From NCBI RefSeq assembly GCF_022829445.1, contig NZ_JAKSXY010000061.1, positions 147,189 to 211,188 on the forward strand: a DNA stretch of 64,000 bases, read 5' to 3'. This DNA comes from Methylobacterium sp. J-068. Lineage in GTDB: Bacteria > Pseudomonadota > Alphaproteobacteria > Rhizobiales > Beijerinckiaceae. The notes beneath the pieces are model-generated. The model searched no databases. It was not told the origin of the DNA and was given only the letters and a program-made list of their open reading frames with translations. Shown here in pieces: positions 35,529 through 42,945 of this stretch; positions within the stretch are counted from its first letter, which is position 1, and each line of letters opens with the position of its first letter. The translations under genes were made by a program, and so were the position numbers.

Positions 35529-36436
35529 TGGCGATCGGCCCCCTGTCCGCCCGCCTGCCCGCCCTGCCGCGCCACTGGCGGCGCCGGGCGCGCCTCGGCG
35601 CCCTCGGGCTGGCGGGGCTCGCCATCCTGGGCCTCACCGCCACCGCGCAGCCGCGCACCGGCCTGGGGCGCGCCCTGATGGGGATCGGCCTGCCCGGCGC
35701 GGCCGCGTTCGTGCTCGACGATCCCGTCTGGCGCGGCCCCGCCTTGTATCAGGCCGGGCGCTACGACGAGGCCGCCGCCGTGTTCCGCGACGGCGGACGG
35801 CGGGGCAGCTACAACCTCGGCAACGCGCTCGCGCGGGCCGGCGACCTCCAGGGTGCGCTGGACGCCTACGACGCGGCCCTGCAATACAACCCGCGCGATG
35901 CCGACGCGCAGGCCAACCGCTCGCTGATCGCCCGCCTCGTCGACGAGGGTCCGGGCGATCCGGGCAAGGGCGGGGGCGTCGCCAACGCCACCGCGACGGT
36001 GGGCGCGCGCTACAACAAGACCTCGAACCAGGATCCCAACGACGACACGCAGGCCACTTCCACGGGCGATGGTCTGGCCGGCAACAAGGAGGGCGGCACC
36101 TCCTCCTCGACGCCGGGCAACAGCAAGGTCGCGCGGCGCGGCAAGGCCGAACAGGTCGCGGTGGATTCCGGCAAGGGCGAGGCGCGGGGCTCGGCCAGCG
36201 ACGCGGCGGGGCGCGGCCGCACGGGGGCCGGCTCGGCCATGGTCGCGGCCGCGCCCGAGCGGGAGGCGCGCCGGGTGACGAAGAGCTTCGAGGCCCACGA
36301 GATCCGCCCCGACCGCCTCTGGCTCCAGACCCTGCCGGATGATCCGGGACGTTATCTCAAGCTGCGCCTCAAGGCGGAGCAGGCCGTGCGCGTGGAGGCC
36401 GGCACCGCCGTGCCGGGGGGAAGCAACCCATGGTGA
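35528..36436 (+). CDS. TPR protein (BatC-like) with low-complexity region
   Basis: A 302-residue protein. It has an N-terminal membrane anchor (about residues 23-40) and tetratricopeptide repeats (GNALARAGDLQGALDAYDAALQ and neighbours, about 70-140). A Gly/Ser/Thr/Asn-rich low-complexity stretch (about 145-235) follows, then a C-terminal segment with WLQTLPDDPGRYLKLRL, which is conserved in Bat TPR proteins. The TPR region presumably scaffolds the vWA proteins. Translation is coupled at both ends (1 bp overlap upstream, 7 bp overlap downstream). Confidence 0.87.
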   Translation: MAIGPLSARLPALPRHWRRRARLGALGLAGLAILGLTATAQPRTGLGRALMGIGLPGAAAFVLDDPVWRGPALYQAGRYDEAAAVFRDGGRRGSYNLGNALARAGDLQGALDAYDAALQYNPRDADAQANRSLIARLVDEGPGDPGKGGGVANATATVGARYNKTSNQDPNDDTQATSTGDGLAGNKEGGTSSSTPGNSKVARRGKAEQVAVDSGKGEARGSASDAAGRGRTGAGSAMVAAAPEREARRVTKSFEAHEIRPDRLWLQTLPDDPGRYLKLRLKAEQAVRVEAGTAVPGGSNPW

Positions 36437-37764
36437 GTTTGCCCAACCTCGTCGCCAGAACCCTCCCCCTCCCGCGCGGGAGGGTTCTGGCGTCGCGCCT
36501 GATCCTGAGCCTCGTCCTGCTCGTCCCCCTCCCCGCCCGGGCCGAGATCGATCCCGGCGACCTCACCCTCACGGTGACGCCGGAGCGCAACGGCAATGCC
36601 GATCCGTTCGCGCGCGAGATGGTGCTGCTGCGCATCCACGGGGTGTATCGGCAAACGATCCTGCTGGAGGAGGTGATTCAGCCCTCGCTGGCCAATTTCA
36701 GCTGGACGCAACTCGGCCGCGACACCTGGTCGAAGACCCGTCTGCCCGATGGGCAGGTGGCGATCGCCTTCGAGCGGGTGGTGGCGATCTTCCCGCACCA
36801 TCCGGGCGACTTCACCATCGAGCCGTTCATCCACCGCCTCACCGTCAACGACGGCGGCAAGCGCCTCGTGGTGGACGTGCCCTCCGCCCCCGTGACCCTG
36901 CCGGTGGCGACCTGGACGAAGCCGGTCGGCGGCCCCGACGCCAAGGAGCCGTGGTGGCTGCCGGCCAAGGACGTGACGATCACGGACTCGTGGAGCCCCG
37001 ACCCCGAGACGGTGAAGATCGGCGAGACCACCCGGCGCATCGTCACCCTGGAGGCGCAGGGCATGGTGGCCGAGGGGCTGCCGCCCCGGCCGGTGATGCG
37101 CACGCGCGGCATCCTCACCTTCGCGGGGCCCGTCACCCGCGAGACGATCATCACCCCCGCGGGTCCGGTGGCGCGGGCCACCTACCAGTGGGACGTGCGC
37201 CCCGCGATCGCGGAGATCATCCCGCTCGACGCGATCAGCATCCCGTGGTTCGACACGGTCTCGCGCACCCTGCGGGAGGCCGAGATTCCCGCCCGCCAGA
37301 TCGGCGGCGGCCTGCCGGACCGGGAGGACGAGGCGAAGCCGATCCTGCCGGCCTCTCCCGTCATCGTCGCGGCCTCCGCCCTCTTCGCCTTCGGGCTCGG
37401 GCTGGCCCTCCTCGGCTTCGGCGGCGGCGGCACGGCGCGCCGGCGCCTCGATGGCCGCACCCGCCGGGCGCTGCGCCGGGCCGCGGCCGCCCGCGACGCT
37501 AAGGCGTTCCGGGCCGTCCTGGCGCCCGCCCTCCAGGGCGAGCCCGCCCTCGCGGAGGCTTGGCGCGCGCGCGCCGACGTCGCGGCGGCCCTGAGCGCCC
37601 TCGACGGCGCCCTCTACGCGCGGACCGCGCCGGATGCGCCGGCACCGGACCTCGATCTCGTCGGACTCGCGGGCAAGCTGTCGCGGCCGGTGACGATCGC
37701 GCGGGCCGCGCCGAACTCGACCCGCCTCGCCCCCCTCGACGGTCCGTCCCCCGCCGGTCGCTGA
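36430..37764 (+). CDS. BatD-like membrane protein
   Basis: A 444-residue protein. The extended N-terminal segment (about 34 residues) ends in a signal-peptide core LILSLVLLVPLPARA. A large periplasmic beta-rich region beginning DPGDLTLTVTPERNGNADPF follows, then a membrane helix (about 315-340) and a basic cytoplasmic tail. This layout matches BatD proteins of MoxR/vWA operons. It is the last gene of the operon and ends 13 bp from a convergent phosphatase gene. A perfect hairpin repeat lies inside its N-terminal coding part, which explains the odd TLPLPRGRVLASR segment. Confidence 0.82.
   Translation: MVSLPNLVARTLPLPRGRVLASRLILSLVLLVPLPARAEIDPGDLTLTVTPERNGNADPFAREMVLLRIHGVYRQTILLEEVIQPSLANFSWTQLGRDTWSKTRLPDGQVAIAFERVVAIFPHHPGDFTIEPFIHRLTVNDGGKRLVVDVPSAPVTLPVATWTKPVGGPDAKEPWWLPAKDVTITDSWSPDPETVKIGETTRRIVTLEAQGMVAEGLPPRPVMRTRGILTFAGPVTRETIITPAGPVARATYQWDVRPAIAEIIPLDAISIPWFDTVSRTLREAEIPARQIGGGLPDREDEAKPILPASPVIVAASALFAFGLGLALLGFGGGGTARRRLDGRTRRALRRAAAARDAKAFRAVLAPALQGEPALAEAWRARADVAAALSALDGALYARTAPDAPAPDLDLVGLAGKLSRPVTIARAAPNSTRLAPLDGPSPAGR
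36455..36490. repeat. Palindromic repeat inside the batD-like signal-peptide region
   Basis: A 13-bp left arm CCAGAACCCTCCC (36455-36467) pairs perfectly with GGGAGGGTTCTGG (36478-36490) around a GC-rich loop. The element resembles the CCTCCC/GGGAGG hairpins between genes elsewhere (3713, 46247). Here it lies within coding sequence and is read in frame. Confidence 0.8.
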
Positions 37765-37777
37765 GCGATGCCAGCGC

Positions 37778-38512
37778 CTACTCGCGCCGCAGTACGCGGT
37801 CGACGATGAGGTTCGACCAGCGCCCGTCCTTCACGGAGGCCTCGAGCGCCACGGGGTCGTAGCGCTCCCGAACCCAGTCCTCGAAGGCGATCGGGTCGCG
37901 CGCGGCCGCCTCGAGATAGGCCGTGAAGAACCGGTCCAGGATGCCGGTCTTGGCCTGCCGGACATGACCGTAGCGGAGCGAGAGCTGGCGCATCGCCTCG
38001 CGGGGCGGCACATTCTCCTCGAAGACGAGGTAGAGGGCGGCGGCGAGCCCGGCCCGGTCGGCGCCGGACTTGCAGTGGATCAGGGCCGGGTAAGGGATCG
38101 TCGCGTAGATCCGCTTCAGCGCGAGGATGGTCCCGGCCTCGGGCGCCGCGCGGGAGCGCAGGGCGATGGTCCGGAAGTCGAGGCCGAGCGCCCGGCAGCG
38201 CTCGCGCTCCAGGGGCCCGGAGCCGTATTCGGGCTCGCCGCGCAGGCAGACGATGGTGCGGAGGCCGGCGCGCGCCATCGCGTCGATCTGGTGCGGGGCG
38301 GGCTGGGCCGAGCGCCAGAGCCGGCCCGCGCCGACCCGATGCCGGTTGAGGTAGACCAGCCGGAACAGGCCGTGGTCGGTCAGCAGCATGCTGGCCCAGG
38401 CCCGCAGCCGCTCAGACCGGTTCGCGGGCGGGCGTTCCCAGCGGGCGATCCGGGCCAGCCGCCGTGCGTTGCGCCGAGCGTAATGGGCCGCGTCGCGCCT
38501 CCAGAGCCTCAT
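37778..38512 (-). CDS. Dual-specificity/tyrosine phosphatase family protein
   Basis: A 244-residue protein. The catalytic loop is LIHCKSGADRAG (HCX5R), preceded by a family-typical AGLRTIVCLRGEPEYG segment. This is the DSP/PTP-like fold found in bacterial phosphatases beside lipopolysaccharide or exopolysaccharide genes. The N-terminus is strongly basic. The frame is open far upstream, but MRLWRRDAAHY at 38512 is the first ATG compatible with the adjacent GT2 gene (29-bp gap), with which it is probably co-transcribed. It may act on a phospholipid, LPS phosphate or protein; this is undecided. Confidence 0.83.
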   Translation of the reverse strand: MRLWRRDAAHYARRNARRLARIARWERPPANRSERLRAWASMLLTDHGLFRLVYLNRHRVGAGRLWRSAQPAPHQIDAMARAGLRTIVCLRGEPEYGSGPLERERCRALGLDFRTIALRSRAAPEAGTILALKRIYATIPYPALIHCKSGADRAGLAAALYLVFEENVPPREAMRQLSLRYGHVRQAKTGILDRFFTAYLEAAARDPIAFEDWVRERYDPVALEASVKDGRWSNLIVDRVLRRE

Positions 38513-38541
38513 GAGCCGGCCCGATCCGCGACCGACAAGGC

Positions 38542-39324
38542 TCAGCGCGTCCGTTCCTTGGGGAAATAGAGGATCGCGAGGCGGTAGGTCCGCAGCATGG
38601 CGATGGTGATGGCGACGATGAAGCCGTACACGCCGCCCGTGACGTGCATCTTCATGAAATAATATTTGAAAAAGACCAGCATCGGCTCGAACGCGATCCG
38701 GAGCGGGGTCAGGGGTGACTTCTTCTTGATCTCGCCGGTTTGCAACTTGTAATAGGCGATGTTCTTCTCGACCAGATGAGCGATCGAGCGGATCGACTGG
38801 TGGAAGATCGGCGCCCGGATACGGCCCCTGTGCGCGGGCGCAACCTTGACCTCGTCGAACACGGCGCTGTCGGGGAAGCGGCAGCGGGTCCGGTCGTAGA
38901 GCCGGACGTAGTCGTGGTAATCGGCGAGCGGCCTCGGCCGCGCGTCGCCGGGATAGACCTGCGTGATCCGGAATTCGAAGCCGTGGATCGCCTCGGGGAT
39001 CGGCGCGCTCAGCAGCTTCGTGAGTTCGGCGCGGGTGGCCTCCGTCAGCCACTCGTCCGCGTCGAGGTTCAGGATCCAGTCGTGGCGCGCCACGCCCTCG
39101 GCGAAGCGCTTCTGCTGGCCGTAGCCTTCCCAGTCGCGATGGATGCAGGTGGCTCCGAAATCCTCGCAGATCGTCACGGTGCCGTCGGTGCTGCCGGAAT
39201 CCACCACGACGATCTCGGAGACGAGGCCCCGGACGCTCTCGAGGCAGCGCAGGATCCGGTCCGCCTCGTTCTTCGTGATGATCGTGCACGAGACTGGGAT
39301 TCTGAGGGCCGGATCAGGTTTCAC
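38542..39324 (-). CDS. Family 2 glycosyltransferase, LPS-core type (WaaE-like)
   Basis: A 260-residue GT2 protein: SCTIITKNEADRILRCLESV, VVVDSGSTDGT and WILNLDADEWLT (metal-binding DAD). A late SIRSIAHLVEKNIAYY and a C-terminal hydrophobic segment follow. This pattern is typical of beta-glycosyltransferases adding sugars to the LPS core. The GTG at 39324 is the best start because it directly precedes the homology block; no ATG lies near. The upstream ATGs would overlap the divergent gene's promoter. Operon with the downstream phosphatase. Confidence 0.85.
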   Translation of the reverse strand: MKPDPALRIPVSCTIITKNEADRILRCLESVRGLVSEIVVVDSGSTDGTVTICEDFGATCIHRDWEGYGQQKRFAEGVARHDWILNLDADEWLTEATRAELTKLLSAPIPEAIHGFEFRITQVYPGDARPRPLADYHDYVRLYDRTRCRFPDSAVFDEVKVAPAHRGRIRAPIFHQSIRSIAHLVEKNIAYYKLQTGEIKKKSPLTPLRIAFEPMLVFFKYYFMKMHVTGGVYGFIVAITIAMLRTYRLAILYFPKERTR

Positions 39325-39472
39325 CTGGGGGATTCCCGTCGCTGGTCCGAGGCTTCGTAGCGGCGGCGTGGGGGTTTTACAACGCGCGGCCCGACGGGCG
39401 AGGGTCGAAGAACAATCCTTAACCGTCTGTTTACCCTGATCGGTGACCGCTGGACGATCACGAGGACGGGCC

Positions 39473-39844
39473 ATGCGACGAGGGATGATGGCGGCACGCG
39501 GGTTGGCGGGGCTGTGGCTCGTCGCGGGCCTGCTGCCGGCCGTGGCCGCCGACTTCGCCGAACCCATCACGCCGGGCCGCCTGCGCGGCGAGGCCGTGGA
39601 CCCCTTGCCGCGCTACTTCCCGCGCGCCGAGGGCGAGGATTCCGCGGGCCGCCGTTTCGTGCCCGCGCGGCGTCAGGCGCCGCGCTGCCGCCTGCGGCGG
39701 GTTCCGATCCCCACCGACGCGCCCGGCGATCCGAGCTATGTCGGCTCCGCCTACGGCCTGGGCAAGCCGAGCTATTACGGCTTCACGCCGCCGCTCGGGG
39801 TGGACGATCCCTACGGCCGTCCCCTGCTGCCCTATTGCCCCTGA
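39473..39844 (+). CDS. Small secreted protein of unknown function
   Basis: A 123-residue protein with a signal peptide (RGLAGLWLVAGLLPAVAA, cleavage near AA-D at residue 26). The mature part is Pro/Tyr/Arg-rich and contains SYVGSAYGLGKPSYYGF and PPLGVDDPYGRPLLPYCP at the end. Two Cys only. No family recognised. The ATG is preceded by GAGGA. It lies 70 bp before panC on the same strand but is unrelated in type. Confidence 0.72.
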   Translation: MRRGMMAARGLAGLWLVAGLLPAVAADFAEPITPGRLRGEAVDPLPRYFPRAEGEDSAGRRFVPARRQAPRCRLRRVPIPTDAPGDPSYVGSAYGLGKPSYYGFTPPLGVDDPYGRPLLPYCP

Positions 39845-39914
39845 CGGCTGGCGCGGCGGCGCGCGGGTGATTAGGTCTGGCGCCGTTCGCCGGACACGTT
39901 TCACGAGGTCGCCC

Positions 39915-40769
39915 TTGTCCCATGCCCCGCTCGCCCGCTTCACGGCGGCCGCCCCCCTGCGCGCCGAGCTCGCCGGCTGGCGCCGGTCCGGCGCGCGCGT
40001 GGTGCTGGTACCGACCATGGGCGCCCTGCACGCGGGCCACCTCGCCCTGATGGAGCGGGCGAAGGCCCTGGGGGATCGCGTGGTGGCGAGCATCTTCGTC
40101 AACCCGACGCAGTTCGGCCCCAACGAGGACTTTTCGCGCTACCCGCGCGACACCGAGGCCGATCTCGCCCTGCTCGCCGGGGCCGGCGTCGATGCGGCCT
40201 ACCTGCCGGAGGTCGCGGGCATGTACCCTGAGCACTTCTCCACCCGGATCGAGGTCGAGGGCCTCACGGAGGGCCTGTGCGGCGCCTATCGGCCGGGGCA
40301 TTTCTCGGGTGTCGCCACCGTGGTGACGAAGCTCCTGAACCAGGTCCAGCCCGATCTAGCGCTGTTCGGCGAGAAGGATTTCCAGCAGCTCCTCGTGATC
40401 CGCCGCGCGGTACGCGACCTCGACCTGCCCGTGGAGATCCAGGGCGTGCCGACCCTGCGGGAGGCGGACGGCCTCGCCCTGTCCTCGCGCAACCGCTACC
40501 TCGACGCCGACGCGCGGGCCCGCGCCCCCCGCCTGCACGCGGTCCTGGCGCGCATTGCCGAGGGTCTGAGCGCCGGCGGGGACGCGGCGCGTCTGTTGGA
40601 GGAGGGCCGCGCCACGCTGGCGGCGGCGGGCTTCGATCCGGTGCAGTATCTGGATGTCCGGGACGCCGAGACCCTCGCGCCGGTGGAGCGCGTGGCCCGG
40701 CCGGCCCGGGTCCTGGCGGCGGCCTATCTCGGCCGCACGCGCCTCATCGACAACGTCGCAGTGGGCTAG
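39915..40769 (+). CDS. panC: Pantothenate synthetase
   Basis: Condenses pantoate with beta-alanine using ATP, giving pantothenate for CoA synthesis. The 284-residue enzyme carries VPTMGALHAGHLAL (HIGH-type nucleotide site), SIFVNPTQFGPNEDF, RPGHFSGVATVV and LALSSRNRYL (KMSKS-like loop). The start is an unusual TTG at 39915, preceded by GAGG at a good distance; no in-frame ATG or GTG precedes the homology. A strong hairpin overlaps its stop codon. Confidence 0.94.
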   Translation: MSHAPLARFTAAAPLRAELAGWRRSGARVVLVPTMGALHAGHLALMERAKALGDRVVASIFVNPTQFGPNEDFSRYPRDTEADLALLAGAGVDAAYLPEVAGMYPEHFSTRIEVEGLTEGLCGAYRPGHFSGVATVVTKLLNQVQPDLALFGEKDFQQLLVIRRAVRDLDLPVEIQGVPTLREADGLALSSRNRYLDADARARAPRLHAVLARIAEGLSAGGDAARLLEEGRATLAAAGFDPVQYLDVRDAETLAPVERVARPARVLAAAYLGRTRLIDNVAVG

Positions 40770-40806
40770 AGCCGTTGCCGGTCGCGTTGCGACCGGCAAC
40801 GGCTCT
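40768..40806. terminator. Very strong 18-bp hairpin at the end of panC
   Basis: Perfect 18-bp arms (AGAGCCGTTGCCGGTCGC, 40768-40785, and its complement 40789-40806) with a three-base loop begin within the panC TAG. It should end transcription of panC and, being symmetrical, also of the convergent esterase gene. No T-run follows, so a repeat origin is likely as well. Confidence 0.75.
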
Positions 40807-40816
40807 CAGTCCTTGT

Positions 40817-40870
40817 CTAAGCGCGCTCTCTGACGCCGAACCGGTACCCACTTCGGCTGAGAGCGCTTAG
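40817..40870. repeat. Imperfect palindrome CTAAGCG...CGCTTAG
   Basis: CTAAGCG plus CTCTC on the left pairs with GAGAGCGCTTAG on the right (40859-40870). The interior CCGAA/TTCGG also pairs. The right arm contains the TAA stop codon of the esterase gene. Together with the preceding hairpin it fills the gap between two convergent genes. Confidence 0.65.
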
Positions 40871-42312
40871 GCCCGGCCGGCGAGCGGGTTGGCCCGGAAG
40901 AAATCGAGCATCGCCCGCGAGGCATCCGGTCCGCGCGGATCGGTGTAGCTGCCCGCTTGGCTGCCGCCGGACCAGGCATGGCCGAGGCCGCGCACGATCC
41001 AGCCCTCCACGAGGACCCGGTCGCGCCCATCCGCGTAGCGGGTGCGGGTGTAGGGCAGGCCGCCCGGACTCACCGCCTCGGCCGCCTCCGGCCTCAGCCC
41101 GTCGATGCCGGCCTGGGCCAAGGCCTGCTCGCCGTTGCGCGGGTTGACCGTGCCGTCGCTCTCGCCGTGGAACACGATGGTGGGCACCCGGACCTCGGAC
41201 ATCGTGCAATCGGCCGGCGCCACGGGGCCGAGGCGCATCACCGTCAGGGCCGTCGAGACGTCGCGGGCGCAGCCGGCCGCGAGCCCGGAATGGATGCCCA
41301 CCGCCGCGTAGAGGTCCGGATAGACCCGCGCGATGTTCACCGCCGCCGCGCCGCCCGCCGACAGGCCGGCGATGTAGACGCGGGCCGGATCGACGCGGTG
41401 CTCGGCGACGATCGCGCGGGTCAGCCCGGCGATGATCCCGGCCTCGCCGGAACCACGGTCCTGATCGTTGGGCTGGAACCAGTTCCAGCAGCGCTGGGCG
41501 TTGGCGCGGCCCGTCTGGGCCGGGTAGGCGACGAGGAAGCCTTCCGCCTCGGCGAGCGCGTTCATGCCGGTGCCGGCGGCGAAATCGTCCGGCGACTGGG
41601 TGCAGCCGTGCAGCATCACCACCAGGGGCAGGTTCGGCCGGGCGTCGCTGGGGACGAAGAGCTTGTAGTCCCGGCCACCCGCCGCGTTCGAGAAGCTGTG
41701 CTCGGTGAAGCTGCCGCCCGCCGTCAGGGGCGCCCGCGCCTGGTTGAAGCCGGAGCCGAGCCCCGCGCCGCTCAGGGCGCTCGCAAGGCCTCCCGCAAGA
41801 CCTCCCGTGAGACCTCCCGTGAAACCTCCGGTGAGGTTTCCGCCACCCAGGCCGTTCAGGCCCCCACCGTTGAGCGTCGTCTTGCCGAGGCCGCCGAGCA
41901 CGGGGGCGATGCCGCGCGTCACGGTCTCCACCACCTTGCGCAGCTTCTCCGGCAGGATCGCCGAGAGGCCCGCCTCCTCCGAGGCACTGGGTCCGGAGGC
42001 GGGCGTCGCCTTGTCCCTGGGCTCGGCGCTCGGGCGCTCCGGGGCCGGCCGGGCCGGGGCCAGGCCGGTCTCGACGCGCTCGGCGACGAGATCGATGGTC
42101 CGGGGCGAGCCCGCCCCCATGGCCTCACCCGCGCTCGGCGTCGGTTCGTCGGTGGCGTGCATCCCCGTGGACGGGGTGCCCGTGAAGCCGCGCTGAAGCA
42201 GGTTCGTGGCGTCCTGCAGACGGCCGGCCGCCGTGAGGCGGGTCGCCTCCATCATGTCGGCGAGACGGTCCTGCATCCTGTGCGAGGAGTCCCGGTTCGT
42301 TGAATCGGTCAT
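40867..42312 (-). CDS. PHB-depolymerase family esterase
   Basis: A 481-residue protein. An N-terminal region beginning with a helical, phasin-like MQDRLADMMEATRLTAAGRL is followed by a Pro/Ala-rich linker and a Gly-rich tandem repeat (GGLTGG type). The C-terminal half is an alpha/beta-hydrolase of the esterase-PHB depolymerase type: VVMLHGCTQSPDDF, nucleophile Ser in IAGLSAGGAAA, Asp in HGESDGTVNP and His in RGLGHAWSGG. No signal peptide, so it may act on intracellular polyhydroxyalkanoate or another polyester. It is 68 bp after the CopG gene, likely one operon. Confidence 0.88.
   Translation of the reverse strand: MTDSTNRDSSHRMQDRLADMMEATRLTAAGRLQDATNLLQRGFTGTPSTGMHATDEPTPSAGEAMGAGSPRTIDLVAERVETGLAPARPAPERPSAEPRDKATPASGPSASEEAGLSAILPEKLRKVVETVTRGIAPVLGGLGKTTLNGGGLNGLGGGNLTGGFTGGLTGGLAGGLASALSGAGLGSGFNQARAPLTAGGSFTEHSFSNAAGGRDYKLFVPSDARPNLPLVVMLHGCTQSPDDFAAGTGMNALAEAEGFLVAYPAQTGRANAQRCWNWFQPNDQDRGSGEAGIIAGLTRAIVAEHRVDPARVYIAGLSAGGAAAVNIARVYPDLYAAVGIHSGLAAGCARDVSTALTVMRLGPVAPADCTMSEVRVPTIVFHGESDGTVNPRNGEQALAQAGIDGLRPEAAEAVSPGGLPYTRTRYADGRDRVLVEGWIVRGLGHAWSGGSQAGSYTDPRGPDASRAMLDFFRANPLAGRA
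41788..41835. repeat. 12-bp in-frame tandem repeat in the esterase linker
   Basis: Four consecutive 12-bp units (on the + strand GCCTCCCGCAAG, ACCTCCCGTGAG, ACCTCCCGTGAA, ACCTCCGGTGAG) encode a four-residue (T/A/F)GGL-like repeat in the Gly-rich linker between the N-terminal region and the hydrolase domain. The near identity of units suggests slippage and possible length variation among strains. Confidence 0.8.
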
Positions 42313-42380
42313 GGGGTTCGCTTTCCGGTTCGGCGCGAGGCCGAACGCTGCGAGGTCGGGAACGCGGGGGTGGGACGCTG

Positions 42381-42806
42381 TCAGAGGAGGCGGTCGGCGA
42401 GGGCGGCCTTCACGGCGGGGGTCGCCTGAAGGCTGCCCATGACCTGGATGGAGGCGATGGCGTCGCGGGCGAGTTCCGGGGTGACGTCGGGGGCGATGCT
42501 GGCGAGGCCGAGCACCCGGATGTCGAGGCGGACGCCGCTCTGCCGGGCGGCCTCGAGTTCCGCCCTGTCGTAGCGCCGCAATCCGAGTTCGACGCCCTTG
42601 CGGGCCACGGATTGGCGCGTGATGTCGCCGTGGCGGGCGATCTGGTTGCGGACGGCGGTGCGGATGAAGTCGCTCCGGTTGGCGTAGACGCTCTCGGAGA
42701 CGAGGAGATCGATATGGCCGAGATCGACGTAGCCGAGGTTGATCGTGACCTTCTCGGTGTCTCCGACCCGGATCGCCGCCTTCTGCTTCTCGATGAGATC
42801 GAACAT
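42381..42806 (-). CDS. CopG-family (ribbon-helix-helix) transcriptional regulator
   Basis: A 141-residue protein. The N-terminal part contains EKVTINLGYVDLGHIDLLV followed by RSDFIRTAVRNQI, the strand-helix-helix DNA-binding unit of CopG/MetJ-type regulators. The C-terminal half (VLGLASIAPDVTPELARD, SIQVMGSLQATPAVK) is a conserved extension. In Rhizobiales this gene type is commonly found beside a PHB-depolymerase-type esterase, as here. Two dyads directly upstream are likely operator sites. Confidence 0.85.
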   Translation of the reverse strand: MFDLIEKQKAAIRVGDTEKVTINLGYVDLGHIDLLVSESVYANRSDFIRTAVRNQIARHGDITRQSVARKGVELGLRRYDRAELEAARQSGVRLDIRVLGLASIAPDVTPELARDAIASIQVMGSLQATPAVKAALADRLL

Positions 42807-42820
42807 CGGACCTTCCCGCT

Positions 42821-42838
42821 ACCATCCAGTGGGATGGT
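42821..42838. promoter_or_regulatory. Dyad just upstream of the copG start
   Basis: ACCATCC (42821-42827) and GGATGGT (42832-42838) form a perfect 7-bp dyad, extendable by one T/A pair on each side, 15 bp from the copG-type start codon. An autoregulatory operator is the simplest reading. Confidence 0.5.
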
Positions 42839-42864
42839 ATATGGGAGGCGTACGCTGCGACGCA

Positions 42865-42886
42865 ATATGCACTTATGTGCAATGCA
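42865..42886. promoter_or_regulatory. TGCAC/GTGCA dyad in the copG-esterase promoter region
   Basis: TGCAC (42868-42872) and GTGCA (42877-42881) flank TTAT in an AT-rich patch with further TGCA-type elements. TGC-rich dyads are the type of site used by polyhydroxyalkanoate regulators such as PhaR, but a match cannot be claimed from the sequence alone. Confidence 0.4.
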
Positions 42887-42945
42887 GCATCATGCTGTTT
42901 CCCGTGAAAATGGTTAACCCTCGGGCAGCCACGGCTGTTCGGCGG

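Noticed and set aside
31132..37764. Methanol dehydrogenase assembly (mxa) cluster
   Set aside because: Gene types overlap, but there is no mxaF, mxaJ, mxaG or mxaI, and the DUF4381/TPR/BatD set fits a general MoxR/Bat operon better.
39419..39433. TTAA-N7-TTTA, a near CtrA site before a secreted-protein gene
   Set aside because: One mismatch in the second half-site and no cell-cycle context; too weak to annotate.
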